DNA of 64,000 nt from Physcomitrium patens (Eukaryota > Streptophyta > Bryopsida > Funariales > Funariaceae). Shown here in pieces: positions 1-11,466 of the stretch. Below the pieces are notes generated by a model. It made no database searches. It had not been told where the DNA came from and saw only the letters and a list, made by a program, of their open reading frames with translations. Position 1 is the first letter of the stretch; every line of letters starts with the position of its first letter. Location: contig NC_037253.1 of the NCBI RefSeq assembly GCF_000002425.4, positions 8,303,176 through 8,367,175 on the forward strand, read 5' to 3'. Both the position numbers and the translations under genes were made by a program.

Positions 1-240
1 TCGTGAGCCCTCTGCACCCAGAGCTACCTTGCCACCTAGTTAGTTCCTCTCTTCTCCGGGGCAGCTCACTGGGTGTTGCCCACAACTGTACACATGGAAA
101 AAAAAACATCCTCCAGATTTTGAGATTCTATTCCGAGGCAGAACGCCGGGGCAAGGAAGGGCCCGAAAAGAGTTAGGGGTCATGCTGAACTTGGCAAAGC
201 AGAGAGCACACCTGATAAGAAAATAAAGATATAAATCATA
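1..240. other. GC-richer left edge, unassigned
   Basis: The first about 230 bases are clearly richer in G and C than the following kilobases and lack the simple repeats that start at 249. They could be the edge of a host gene (untranslated region or exon) lying to the left, but no convincing reading frame or splice signal was found. Nothing here matches the retroelements elsewhere in the window. Confidence 0.25.
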
Positions 241-248
241 AAGGGGAA

Positions 249-276
<28 letters not shown>
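249..276. repeat. (TA)n microsatellite
   Basis: Uninterrupted TA dinucleotide repeat of 28 bases. Confidence 0.95.
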
Positions 277-279
<3 letters not shown>

Positions 280-512
280 CAGGTTTAACTGTATTCATCT
301 ATCTTCATGAAGTCTACACAAAACTTGTTTTTTCTGTAAAGGGAAAAGAAGTGGGGAGTATATTCATTTCCAAGATAGAGGATGAGTTTAAGGGAGAAAT
401 GAGGTAAGTATTTGATGTAGTATCCTCTTTTTTAGTCCCATTGACCCAACTCATTTCCACTGCAAATAGGTTATCTTCTCCCTTGATGCATTGCAAAGGG
501 TGGGGCAACTCC

Positions 513-514
<2 letters not shown>

Positions 515-543
<29 letters not shown>
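515..543 (+). repeat. Poly-T tract
   Basis: Homopolymer run of 29 T. It could be the A-tail of a retroposed sequence on the minus strand, but no body was recognised beside it. Confidence 0.9.
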
Positions 544-1023
544 CGCTACCCTACCGCGTGGAGGGCAGGACCCAAATGTGAGGGCATTAGACATATTCTG
601 CCCAAAATTCTCATGAAGGGACTGTCATATTCTTTTCCAGGACTGGCTTCTCAACAATACACTTGCAACTCCCATGCTACAAATTTAAATAAAACCATAT
701 ACTAATAGAAGAAGGTAACACTACCAGATTTCATAACTGCTCCCAAGAAGCTGGCACAGATCGTGAATGAAGTGACCCTTTCTTTTGTCTTACATTGACA
801 CCTCTGAGGTCATCCTGTTGCATAGGTATTAATATTGCAAAACAACAACCCATCTTATGCCGTAATACTCTTGTTATAAAGTGGGCATACGAGAAAAAAA
901 TTAGTGAATATTTTGCAACTAATCTATTAAATTTATTTCCATTTAGTGTATATGTAATTGTGTTGCTGTTTAGGACTTTATTTTGCAACATTTATGAATA
1001 TATATATTTTAGCTAAAGGCTAT

Positions 1024-1073
1024 TATATATATATATATATATATATATATTCTTTCTTTCTTTCTTTCTTTCT
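1024..1073. repeat. Compound (TA)n-(TTCT)n microsatellite
   Basis: A TA run to about 1050 passes directly into five to six TTCT tetranucleotide units. Confidence 0.95.
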
Positions 1074-1498
1074 ATGATTTTTCTTAAAATTTATAACAAA
1101 TCCCACTATTTGATAATATTAGCTTTTAGCTATGTATTCTTGTCCTCCTCCAAGACTATTCACTCATTTTCATTGAAATTTGTTCACATTAGGTGATATT
1201 GCTTCAATTTTTTTTCTTCAAAGATTTTAGCATCTTTCTTAATTTATATTGCATATGGCAAAGAACATATCATTCTAAGTCTTTGAATTGTTAGTAGGAA
1301 GTTCTTTGAAAATAAATTCTATTTTTAGAATAGTACTTTCTATGACTTCTATCTTTGTAGTCTGGTTACTGGTTTGATCAAAATCATTGTAGTCAAATCT
1401 TATATATTTTAAGATTAAGAGAATTTTTTAAATCTATACATTATTGATTTAACTATTTGAGGTGAAAAAAATAAGGCATTATTTTGATGAATTATGGG

Positions 1499-1524
1499 TT
1501 TTTTTTTTTTTTTTTTTTTTTTTT
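1499..1524 (+). repeat. Poly-T tract
   Basis: Homopolymer run of 26 T. Confidence 0.9.
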
Positions 1525-1802
1525 CCTTCCGTTTCTAATTTTCAATTGTTAATTCCAAGTTACCATATTTACATATTTATTACTAGAGCTCTTACTTTGA
1601 AATAAATAATCCTCTTATCATGTATGAAATTTATAATCTATCTCCATTTTCTATGTAAGTAAAATTTATAGTTATGTAACGATTATAAAAACTTTTTGCC
1701 AAACCTTGTTATATATGTCATTTTCTCACTTCCAATAGAATGTTGAGTTTTGAGTGTCTCAAATTCTTCTTTTTCTAAAGTAACATTTAAAACTATACTT
1801 CA

Positions 1803-1803
<1 letters not shown>

Positions 1804-1840
<37 letters not shown>
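1804..1840. repeat. (TA)n microsatellite
   Basis: Uninterrupted TA repeat of about 37 bases. Confidence 0.95.
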
Positions 1841-1842
<2 letters not shown>

Positions 1843-4386
1843 AAATAATGATATATAAAATATTTTATTATTTTGAATTATTAATATAGTAACTAAAAAG
1901 TTAGAATACAATACATGGATGTATATTGTCCAATCTAATTCTTTGGTTTTGGTGGAGAAATTCCTTCACTTAGTAAAATAATCCAAAAATTAATATAAAA
2001 AAGTTATTGAATAGTTTCAAAAATATAAATAAATAAATATATTTAAAAAAATATATACTAAAATAATCTGATTTCAACCAAAAATCATATAAATATTACT
2101 TAAATGATAACTTGTCAAATTAGCTCATAAATAAATCTATTAATAATAATTAGTTGATATGAATTATAACTACATTACTTTTATTTTCTAAAATAATTTT
2201 AAGTGGAGTCTGTAATGCTCAATTTTTTTATTTTTTATTAATCCACATTATCTTCTATATGTTTACTATGAAGAGCAATAGAAGTAATCCTTCATGTCAA
2301 AGAAATCAAGTCTTTTACCTACAAGCAATACATAGACAAGTTATTGTAACTAATGAAGATTGTTTGCTTTTATTGGTGATTGGATTGTTGACTTGTATTT
2401 CTAATTTTTGTTTGTCTTTTATACATGGTTCTAACAAAACTTAGATTCATTCAATTATGCATTGCCATCTCTTTTTCTTAGAATGTTTCCTACATTATTT
2501 GCCTTAAATATAATAATCTTAAAAATATTACCTAAAATAAATTTGAAAGTAATCTTTATTAGTATTTTATTTGTCTTACAATCTAATGATTTTTTTTTTT
2601 GTTAAATATTTCTTTAAAATTAAAATCGAGATTCCATACCTAATACATGCATAATCATATTATTGTCTAATATAGGAAAACCATGTTTTTTTTGTATAAT
2701 CTCTTCTATATTTGTTTTAAGATAGAAATAATTTTATTTAATATTAATGTAATTATTTTCTACTCCTTGTATTTTGTAAAAAATCTAAAAGAGCTAAAGA
2801 AAAAAAATTCTCTTATGAAAGTAACTTTGCCATGAAAACATGCAATAATAATATGGCTACCTATCAATTCAATCTTTATTTTAGTAACTTTATTATTAAT
2901 ATTAAATTCATACAAAATAGTTATTATACATAATTATGCATAACTTCACAAGAAACCTTTTTGTAAGGATTTACCTAAAATGACTTTAGTAACAATATTT
3001 TCTCTAATTTTTATTCTTAGAAAATTGAGGCTTATATCAACCATATCATTGTATAGTGACAAGCTTGTAATTGTAGGTGAATTCTAAAGTTGTACTTGTT
3101 ATCTTTTTTTCTTTTTTTTTTTTTTTTTTTGTGACAAATCTCATCTTTTACATATCCTAGAATGCTCCTAGTCTATAATCAAGTACTAAATAATCTCTAA
3201 CAAACTTTGCATTCTAATTTGTACTCAAGGGCTATACTTCCACTAATGCTCTTTGCAATCAAGTTACTTATTGCATAGTTGTAGCCATGTACATTTTTGA
3301 AATTAGTTATGGTGTTTTTTTAAAATTTGGACTTTGATTGAGACAGTTTGGATAGGGGCATATGCTGATCATATGGCAATTGTAATTGTGGGCAGTTTTA
3401 GAGGCTGCATGACTAATATTGCAAGGTAGTGAATTATTATAAAAACAAGGGTGTCTGTCTTAATTGGCGAGGAGACCATTTATTATAGAGCTATCTAATG
3501 CATTCTAAAGCTAATAGTCATGTATGACTTTTTGAAATCTATATTAATTTAATATTAACATTCTTATATTTATTTTTTTCTTCCTTCTAAAACAAATAAA
3601 AGTGCTTCTATCCATCGTCTAATTTTTGAGCAAAGATATTTCTGAAAGCAATAAAATTTTCTACAATAATTTCTTTGTTATCAGTTTTCAACTATCTACT
3701 TCTTAAAAACAATTTAGTTAAAGGTGCTACACATGTCTCCTTGCTCTAAGATTTCGTATGCATGTGTTCAACTTGAGAATATCTTTAAAAACAATTCCCA
3801 AATTTTTTTGGAGTCTCAAGTAGGAACATAAGTCTCACTATGCCTATTGGGCAATTCCAAATAAACTTTTCTCTCAACTTTAAATGTTATGATCTCCCAT
3901 ATGCAATGACCTCAACACCCTAGATTTGGTAAATTGACCCCAATATAAGTTATAAACAAAATATTGTAGATGGAAGTGTTGAAAATGTTAAAAAGAGAAT
4001 TGGAAGTCATTTTCTAGAAATGGATGTTCTTTTGGCATCTAAGAGATTAAAAGGCAAGATAACACAAGGAACATTAGGGGTTAAGTGAATCTTACAAAAT
4101 GAGGCTGAGGGATTAAATCTCTCCCTCACTTCAAGGGGTTCAGCATCCATACCCAGAAATCCACCTCCACGAATGGAGAAAGAAATAAAATTACTGTAAA
4201 AAGTGAAATATGAATATGGCAAGAATTAAGTGTAAGAAATGGAACCCTACTGGATTGTCAAGGGAAACACAGTATGAAGGATACAGCTCTCGTGTAAACT
4301 ACAGTCATTTTTATTTTGTTATATTTTAAAGAAAAATTCCTCCGGTTTGTGCTGCTTAGCATTGGAAAAATTTGGAACAGTAAAGG

Positions 4387-4485
4387 TCAAGCTCCTTCAA
4401 ACTTTGGACTGCCACTTGACGATGACAAGTGCCTGGAATGACCACCGTCCCCGTATTCAGTAAAGCCTAATATGGCAAGTTTCAT
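4387..4485 (-). CDS. Small 32-residue reading frame behind the candidate promoter
   Basis: ATG at 4485 and TGA at 4389-4387 on the minus strand, about 100 nt downstream of the TATA box at 4587-4596. The peptide starts MKLAILGF and is Ser/Gly-rich later. No family was recognised. It could be an upstream open reading frame, the start of a first exon, or chance, and is listed mainly because of its position relative to the TATA box. Confidence 0.15.
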   Translation of the reverse strand: MKLAILGFTEYGDGGHSRHLSSSSGSPKFEGA

Positions 4486-4586
4486 GCAAAATCAGCAGCG
4501 AACACCTCACGTCCACGCAGCACAGGTCCCCTTCTCTCAAGGCTCGTTCCTCGAGGTGCCAGCCCACCACCTCCATCCATGTCATC

Positions 4587-4596
4587 CTATTTATAG
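4587..4596 (-). promoter_or_regulatory. Candidate TATA box
   Basis: Minus strand reads CTATAAATAG, a consensus plant TATA box, inside the GC-richer island. The expected start is near 4560. Support is the motif and its context only. Confidence 0.35.
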
Positions 4597-5060
4597 TTCA
4601 ACGCAGGGAAGTGCCGCAATCTGGTTCGGTAGTAGGTCTTAGCGCCCTAGGGCGTTGCCCTCCAGCAGTCCTAGGAGGCAAAGCATACACACATGAATTA
4701 TTTTTGACCATGAATATGTGGCGTAACCGGCTGCGAGGTGATAAGGGATAATATACAAAACTAACAGTTGGAGCCTTCATTCTCCCACCCTTCCCCAAGC
4801 GGCCGTTACCGAAGTGCCAACTGGGTGTTGTAAAAATGGAATGATTTGGAATTCTAGTTTATAAAATAATTAGTCAACTGATTAATTAATTATTTTAAAC
4901 TGCAGCACCCTGGGGGTATCTTCTCTTCTAAGGGCACACAGGAGGAGATAGAATGGTGATGTCATAACGGATCCCCCCCTCCCTCTCTCATTCCCTCAAA
5001 TGCAAATATGCCACCTGGATATATATTACTCAATATCTGCATTCAAACATTGTTGGATTG

Positions 5061-5070
5061 CCACGTCAGC
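5061..5070 (-). promoter_or_regulatory. ACGT-core (G-box-like) motif
   Basis: Plus-strand CCACGTCAGC, minus-strand GCTGACGTGG. Such motifs bind bZIP factors in plant promoters. It lies upstream of the minus-strand TATA box at 4587-4596. Function is inferred from the motif alone. Confidence 0.25.
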
Positions 5071-5263
5071 AGATTAGTTGCAAACTATTTGTGGACAGAA
5101 TGACAAGTGGAGGGTGTTGGAGATGAGAATGAAATATGTCCGTTGATAGACGTGGAAGTGAAAATTCCCACATTCGAATGGATGACAAACTTGCCCTCTT
5201 AAAATACCTCCATCCATTGTATGCGAGACTAGCAAAATGTAATGATCAATGGTTTACCTGTAT

Positions 5264-5273
5264 GTCTGTATGT

Positions 5274-5317
<44 letters not shown>

Positions 5318-5318
5318 T
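5264..5318. repeat. Compound TATG/(TA)n/(TG)n microsatellite
   Basis: TATG-like units pass into a TA run and then TG repeats. Shorter TA and TTA tracts follow to about 5390. Open frames across this tract on both strands are translations of the repeat. Confidence 0.95.
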
Positions 5319-5418
5319 GTTATTATTATTAATATTCTTATCTCAATTAAATACATATATATATATATTGTTATTATTATTAATAATATTCTTATCTCAA
5401 TTGATTTAATTCTTTGAT

Positions 5419-6182
5419 CGTGGTACCTGATAAGATTGCTGGAGATTGGTGCCACCTCACAAGAAGAGAGCAGTAGACACGAGTGCACAGTGATGGATAA
5501 ATACAAGTGATATGTGTCTAACGCCCAGATAGATAGAAGACAGAAATCCAATATTAAATTATTCTTGTTCTTATCATTCCTCCCCATTCAAAAGGCAACT
5601 TATTAGTTCTGAACATGGTTGGTGAGATACATATTATAAAAAGAAGAAAACAAGAAAACAAGAAAGAAAAGCCAAGTAAATTCAGGCCAATTCCCTGACT
5701 GCATGTGTCAATGCATGATTGGAAGATACTATATCTAAGGCTAGCATTGAATTGAGTTCTCAAGTACCCTTAAGACTTTATGATAGGATATCATGAATTT
5801 TTATTTTTTTTGGTTTCCATTTTAGATTATCTATGGTGACTCCAACTACCATTGTTGTCATTTCTTACCCAATGATTGGAACTCACGAAACAAGGTTAAA
5901 ATGCCCAACTCATTTGTTTTTTTTTGAAATACTTGCCATCTCATAAGTGGAAAGAAGTTTCCATTATAAAAACTGCTTGAAATTGGCCATAAAATAATGA
6001 TCAAAAAATTATTGGGTCACCACATTATTATTTGTTTAGATCCATTTCTCTATTGCACAAATCTCTTCCCATTCAATGTCAAGAATAGACTTTCTTCTTC
6101 TTGCATTTTTCATATAAGATATTAATAAATTAGAGCATATGTTAGGATATATACATCAAAAAAGATATAATGTATGACTTTG

Positions 6183-6184
<2 letters not shown>
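5419..6184. other. AT-rich DNA, no gene recognised
   Basis: No coding or repeat similarity seen. The left end of the A2 chromovirus LTR may lie somewhere near 6.1-6.2 kb but its terminus could not be fixed. Confidence 0.45.

Positions 6185-6214
<30 letters not shown>
6185..6214. repeat. (TA)n microsatellite
   Basis: TA repeat of about 30 bases, possibly inside the U3 part of the A2 LTR. Confidence 0.95.
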
Positions 6215-6216
<2 letters not shown>

Positions 6217-6239
6217 ATTTATATAAAAATATATTTATG

Positions 6240-6537
6240 GATTAAAAAAATTAGCTATTTTATAGAGTCAAGTAAGATATTATTTAAATAAAATAATTTT
6301 AAAATTTAAAATTAACTTACATGGAATTGACATATATGGAAGTAAGAGTGAAGCCTTCTTCACTCTTGTCAACACCTCTCTTGTTATTAGTCTTATTTCA
6401 AGAACTTCTAATTTTATTTTCTTTGCAAATAGTTATTTTGATTTAATATCATACCATCATTGAGTAATTATTTACTCTTTCTTAGTGATACAAGAATGTA
6501 TTAATACTTTATTTTTTTGTTATTTATATCTTTGGTA
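6240..6537 (+). repeat. A2 LTR, 3' part (U3 core, R, U5)
   Basis: Contains CATATATGG at 6331-6339, arms AAGAGTGAAG (6344-6353) and CTTCACTCTT (6358-6367), and CACTCTTGTCAA at 6361-6372, in the same spacing as the family A LTR. It ends ...CTTTGGTA at 6537, where family A ends ...CTTGACA, consistent with a decayed terminal CA. The left terminus was not identified. Confidence 0.65.
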
Positions 6538-6539
6538 GT

Positions 6540-6550
6540 TTGACAAGAGT
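6540..6550 (+). promoter_or_regulatory. A2 candidate self-primer binding site
   Basis: TTGACAAGAGT, 2 nt after the LTR end, is an exact complement of ACTCTTGTCAA at 6362-6372 inside the LTR. Same arrangement as in family A at 53378-53389. Confidence 0.6.
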
Positions 6551-6839
6551 ACTAATTCATTATTCTTCATTTATTTTAGAAGTGAATGGATTATTCTATT
6601 TTTTTTTATTGTATTTTGAAGGTTGCAAATTACTTATCTATAATTTAATATTTTTTTATTTTTAAATATTGATTTTTTTTTTATAGAGAATGAATTACTT
6701 TTTATTTTATAAATAATTTAATTAAATATTAGAGATTATAGATTATCCTTCTTTAATTTGTCTTGAAGATCTATTAAAGTTGTTTGTTATAAAGATGTAA
6801 AACAAATTATGGATGTTATACTTTATGGAAGTGAAAATC

Positions 6840-7850
6840 AATTTATAACTATTACAGATTGTTATGAGCTTATTAATACTCTTAAAGTAGAAATCCTAGG
6901 TAATATCAATATAACTATAAATATACTATTCCTACGTCCATAAAAAAAATCAACAATAAAATTTAAAGTTAATGCTTAGAAGTTGTGTAGTTGAAAGAAG
7001 CAAGTAGATGAATCTCACAATTAAATCTAAAAAATCTTGCTTTTATAAGTATAAGTGAAATAAGAATTAATATACTAGAAAATTTTGATAGAACAAGATC
7101 AAAATTTTGAGGATTTCTACAACAAGTTAAGTTCTATCTAAGGTTGCTTCTTTTCTAATATCTTAATGGATTTACTAAAATTGGATCATAGGCATAGTTC
7201 TATTTAAAAGTAATCTTTTTTGGTTTGCACCTTTGATAGAAAATAATTCACAACTTTATTATAGTTTAAATTTATTCTTAGAAGTGTTTATAACTACAAT
7301 TGAAAAAAGTAATTGAAAAAGGCTAAAAGAGACCAAATTCCTATCTTTATAATAAAGATTATATTTAGCCACTATATATGCTATTTAATTCTAAAACCTT
7401 ATTTGTAACATAGATTGGAATGACAAAGCCTTTATTAATCAATTTTGATATGAATTAAAAGATAATATTAAAGACTTATTATTAAAAATGTCATAAGGAA
7501 ATTCATTGAAAAAATTTACTGCTCAAGCCATTGCATACAAAAATTGACTTTTAGAAAGATGCCAAGAATAAAGTTTTGGCTAAAGAGATCTAAGTGAAGG
7601 TATGGCAACAACTCCTAAATTTTTAAAAACTTATTTGACAAGTCCAAAACCTAAGCAAATTAAAATGATTTATTTCAAATATCTAATTGAGTAAGAAAAA
7701 ACTTAACGTCATCAAAAAAGATTGTGCTTATATTTTGTAGACCCTTAGTACACTATTCAACATTGTTTAAAGAAACAACAGAGTCACAAAATGAAAAAAA
7801 TGGTTGCCAAAAAAGATGATGTGTCAAAGAACAAGTTTGTATAGCTATAA
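6840..7850 (+). pseudogene. A2 gag remnant
   Basis: Capsid-like remnant of a Ty3/gypsy Gag, broken by many stops and indels. Around 7085-7200 it can be aligned with residues of family A Gag near the FDGTRSKF motif, followed by the RFIGTLLSGSALSW-like segment near 7180-7230. The zinc-knuckle region is near 7700-7770, with TGT codons still visible (tgtgcttatattttgtag). No intact frame remains, and the product would have been a structural particle protein. Confidence 0.55.
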
Positions 7851-7908
7851 TAAGGATCCTACAGCTAAAATCTTATGCAATATCTAATAAAAGTTCTATT
7901 TTTTTTAG

Positions 7909-7910
<2 letters not shown>

Positions 7911-7942
<32 letters not shown>

Positions 7943-7943
7943 T
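7911..7943. repeat. (TTA)n microsatellite
   Basis: About eleven ATT/TTA units lying where the start of the A2 protease region is expected. Confidence 0.95.
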
Positions 7944-7988
7944 ATAATTAAAATCAATTTTTGACCAAAAAATTATAAAGTCTTTGCC

Positions 7989-8228
7989 TTGTTATATTCA
8001 AGAGCCTTATCTTACTTTATAGACAAAGTCTTTATTAAAAATAAAAGAAGTCTCTTAATCAAAAAAACTAAGTTCATGTATATAAAAAATATAAATTATT
8101 ATTTATTGACTTGTAGAAATATTACCTATGAAACTATTTCTTTAGATGTAATACTTAATAGACATAATAGCTTTGTAATATTGATTAATGTTAGAATTCT
8201 TTCTAATCCAATTATTTTAGGTTTATGA
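7989..8228 (+). pseudogene. A2 retropepsin remnant
   Basis: 79-codon open stretch aligning with the family A protease: the segments ALsyFiDkvF, HETlplDVviNgHnSF-like and NPIILGL correspond to the family A counterparts at 54720-54950. The catalytic Asp-Ser-Gly is not preserved, so it is inactive. RT-like sequence (aactagctaaaaacttcag, family A: LAKNF) follows up to about 8670. Confidence 0.5.
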
Positions 8229-8672
8229 TGGCAAGAGAAGTATAATCCTCAAATAGACTTAATTTCTTGTAATCTTAATTTTTTCCATATTATAATCTTA
8301 ACTTCTATTATCAAAATAAGTCATGTGTTTAGTAAAATCAAAGACATTAATATATACAAGAATTCTTATGTATATTACAAATAAAAGGTCATCTTTTGCT
8401 ATTTATGCTCTATATATTTTTAATGGTGGAAAGACTTCAAATTTCATTTCAAGCTAATATTAACATTATTAAGATGTTTTTGAAAATAAAAATAAAAATA
8501 TTTTTTTAAAAATATTATCTTTATAATTACTTAATTGATTTTTAAGAAGAAATTAGACTACTATTTGGATCAATCTATAGATTATTATAGAACAAGTTGG
8601 CTGCACTCAAGAAGTACATTAATAAAAATCTAGCTAAAAACTTCAGATATCTTTTGAGAATATTGAGAGTGT

Positions 8673-8673
<1 letters not shown>

Positions 8674-8704
<31 letters not shown>
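8674..8704 (+). repeat. Poly-T tract ending the A2 remnant
   Basis: 31 T replace the expected RT sequence. Either an expansion at a breakpoint or the A-tail of a minus-strand retroposed insertion. Confidence 0.9.
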
Positions 8705-8705
<1 letters not shown>

Positions 8706-8965
8706 TTAAATAGTAATGTCTTTAAAGAATTGTGAGCTAAAATAAACCTCCACAAGTTTGAAGTTTATTCTAGTTTACAATAAGTGAATTAACAATTTCA
8801 TTCTTAGAAATTTGAGATCTTATTCAAATCTTAATTAATTCTTTCTTTCTTCTAGAATTATTAAGTAATCAACTCTACCTTCTATCATAAATTTACATTT
8901 GTAATAGTGAATCATTGACAAGTGCATGCCCAAATAAATTTCCTATCTTAATTTTTAATGGATTT

Positions 8966-9021
<56 letters not shown>

Positions 9022-9358
9022 TTTAAAGATTTATCTGTTAACAAAAAATCATCTAAGTATAACTAATCATCCATAAATAACTTCTTATCTATAATAATGT
9101 TTACATTCATGCTAAATTCCATTCTTGATTTAACTTCATTCTTTAATTGATCCTCATTCAATACAAAAACTTGTCCAAAATCCTATTTCTTTATTTATAC
9201 CGAGACATATTTGAATAATAATTTCAAATGGTATTTATTTAATTAATAAATTTTTATTTTTATTTTTATTAATTTATTAATTTATTTTAATTCTTATTAT
9301 TAGAAAGACTCACAATCCTTAGCTATGACCACTTTGATGGAGATGTTATCCTACAACA
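8705..9358. other. AT-rich DNA, no gene recognised
   Basis: Between the A2 remnant and the family B LTR. Apart from the TA microsatellite at 8973-9016 no coding or element similarity was seen. Confidence 0.45.
8973..9016. repeat. (TA)n microsatellite
   Basis: TA repeat of about 44 bases. Confidence 0.95.
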
Positions 9359-10669
9359 TGTTGTTTTCATCAGGAATGCATCGAGCACCTAACTGTGGAA
9401 GGTGAGATTGTTTTTCACAAGTAGTCAAGAAATCCTAATAGGTTTTGCCCATACAAGAAGAATATAATCTGAATTTCAATTCAAAAGTGCTTAAAATACT
9501 CTTCTTAGTAGCCTTAACCATACATAAATCCCAATTACCTTATTACTTTCATATTTAAGCATTGTAGATTTTTCTTATAAGCCCCAATCTTAATCAGTGA
9601 GCTTTAACAAGCTATAACATCGAATCCGACGGTCCACTTGATGTGGAATTTTTCATGCAATTGTCAATGTAAGTCTTTTATATGCTCAAAAAGTTTTAGT
9701 CCAATTCAACTTACAAATTGTGAGAAAACCTCCAAAAATTACACTAATGTCACTCGGCTACCAATTTGAAAAGTGAAGCAAAAATCATAGCAATGATTTC
9801 TCCCTTTTCAACCATTAACTTTCTTTCAAAATTGGTGCATAGCTTGATCTTCGAGTCCTTCAATACCATGCTAATTTTCACCTTAATCCAACTGATAGAT
9901 CTTTAGATATCATAGAAACTCTACCCAACCTCCAATTGCTACCTTTTGAAACTCTCTTGTGCTAAAAACTAGATATCTCTAAACCATGTCGTTAGATTAT
10001 CACAAAATTTTGTATACACTTAGCACACCTAATAATCCAAATAGCATCAAGTTTTCAATTGTAGATGTCACACCAATTGCACAAACTAGCCAAAATTACT
10101 AGCCCTAATTATATTATATAAAATCCAAATCTTTGATACAAACCTTGACTTTGAACAACAATTGCTAAGTCTTCCAAAACTCTTTCAAAAAAATTCTTAA
10201 GTATCTAAAAATAACTTCAAGCTAGCTCTTGAATCCTAATCTCCAATCTTCAAATGACCCCCTAACTTGCCCTCGACAGTCATTTTAGTGACTAGAGCTC
10301 TGATTTCGACCATGTCTCACAAATGGTCGACCCCTGGGTATCAATCTAACTTATCCTAAGGATTTTTTAGTCCAATTCTATCCTTAATTTGACTCTAGTA
10401 TCAACCATACCAATAATTTACCTCTTCTACTATGATTTTATTAATTTATGGTCTTTCTAAGGTAGTAGAAGAGTCTCTACAACCTAGAAGGTAAAATTAC
10501 TAATTAACCTTCAACCTACTAACTATTAAGATAAGAAAATAATCTAAGAGGATTTTATAAAAGCCATGTTTGGATACTTCAAATTATAATTTAACTAAGA
10601 TAATTAGATATTAATTAGAAATTCAATTTTAATTATAGTTTTACTATATAGTCGTATTACATTATGACA
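9359..10669 (-). repeat. Family B LTR (3' LTR of copy B1)
   Basis: About 1.31 kb. On the minus strand it begins TGTCATAATGTAATACGAC directly after a purine tract (AAGAAGGGGAAGA) that follows the integrase region, as expected for a 3' LTR, and ends near ...AACAACA at 9359. Reverse-complement similarity extends over its length to the split LTR at 22533-22825/29188-30206 and to the partial LTR at 59559-60142, which defines family B LTRs. The B1 5' LTR is not in place because the element is cut at about 13.5 kb. Confidence 0.7.
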
Positions 10670-10734
10670 TCTTCCCCTTCTTAACTTGCACATCCTTCGG
10701 CATGTGTTAAATGAACCATATGTCATAATTGACA

Positions 10735-11038
10735 TCACACCATTTTTTCATTTTCTTTGTTAAATATTTTATTTCTATTTGCACCATCCTCTTCGAAATA
10801 ATTATCTTCTTTAAAAGTAATGATATCTTCAAAATGATCTTCCTTATTGATTTCTCTATCTCGTCTTTTAAAAATCTTCACTTGCTTCTCAGCAATAGGT
10901 ATTTTGAACTTGGTACTATCTAACTCCCATAATGAATATGTGACATTATCATACACCATTACTACCACATGTGGTTCAAACCAACATTTTGAAAACTTCT
11001 TCAAAGTACTATGTTGGTTATCGAGACTGCTATCATAA
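10735..11038 (-). pseudogene. B1 integrase C-terminal region
   Basis: An 89-codon frame (11004-10735) with the segment FEPHVVVMVYDNVTYSLWELDSTKF followed by a basic, Lys/Arg/Glu-rich tail. Its counterparts in B4 (15603-15289) and B3 (about 60500-60230) align along its length, so this is the conserved C-terminal end of the family B polyprotein. It may bind DNA as in other integrase C-termini. No chromodomain is visible, unlike family A. Confidence 0.5.
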
Positions 11039-11466
11039 ACAAGTATCCAATCACCTTCTTAAATTGCTGTAGGCTTCAATCAATGTTGCTTGTCAAATCT
11101 AGTCTTATTTCCTAACCTTGCTTTTTGTAACTTTTTTAATGCCAGTTCGACATCTTTCAATCTTTGTTGAAGTTGCTGAATTCTAATAGCTAACAATTCT
11201 TCCCTTGTCAATCCATCTTCCTATGGTAGTATACTCCAAGTTAGCATATTTTCTTCAATTAACATAATTGGTTTTTCACCTATCATAAGTTCCACTGGCA
11301 TATATCTTGTCACCGAACTATGTGTTATTCAATCAATCCATAATGCATAAGGTAAAAGTCGAGGCTATTCTCTCACTCTTCCATTGCAAGCTTTAACTAA
11401 GGCTTATATTATTGGTGGATGCCCACGTTCACTCTTTGCATTTCCTTCTAGATTATAAGCAATAGT

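Larger units (their letters stand above)
277..4379. other. AT-rich DNA with no gene recognised
   Basis: Apart from the poly-T and TA tracts listed separately, this stretch holds only short open frames (for example 2259-2444 plus, 61 codons) with no recognisable motif. It shows no similarity by eye to the retroelement families in the rest of the window. It may be old host intergenic DNA or repeats decayed beyond recognition. Confidence 0.5.
4380..5110. other. GC-richer island, possible promoter or 5' end of a host gene
   Basis: About 0.7 kb with visibly higher G+C than its surroundings, no similarity to the retroelements, and several promoter-like motifs. Read on the minus strand it has a TATA box at 4587-4596 and, about 470 bp further upstream, the sequence GCTGACGTGG (plus strand 5061-5070), a G-box/ACGT-core type motif common in plant promoters. 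A 32-codon frame begins about 70 nt past the expected start site. No long exon follows to the left, so this could be a promoter with a short first exon, a gene fragment or simply conserved intergenic DNA. Confidence 0.35.
6240..8672 (+). mobile_element. Decayed chromovirus, subfamily A2 (partial, plus strand)
   Basis: Order on the plus strand is LTR 3' part, primer site, gag, protease, start of RT, the same order as the intact family A copy at 52846-59178. The Gag segment around 7085-7200 matches family A Gag (a LekFDGTRSKFrgF-like stretch), the region near 7700-7770 corresponds to the CCHC knuckle, and 7989-8228 to the protease. It is truncated at the poly-T at 8674. Similarity to family A is recognisable but clearly weaker than between the 22.8- and 52.8-kb copies, so I treat it as a sister subfamily. 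A gag piece of the same type starts at 63718. Confidence 0.7.

Noticed and set aside
2259-2444. 61-codon plus-strand frame with a hydrophobic segment
   Set aside because: No motif, no promoter context and no similar sequence elsewhere in the window. Short frames of this size are expected by chance in AT-rich DNA with occasional richer patches.
5136-5587. Open frames of 93 and 113 codons on both strands
   Set aside because: They run through the TA/TG microsatellite and encode Ile/Tyr/Thr/His runs; translation of a simple repeat.
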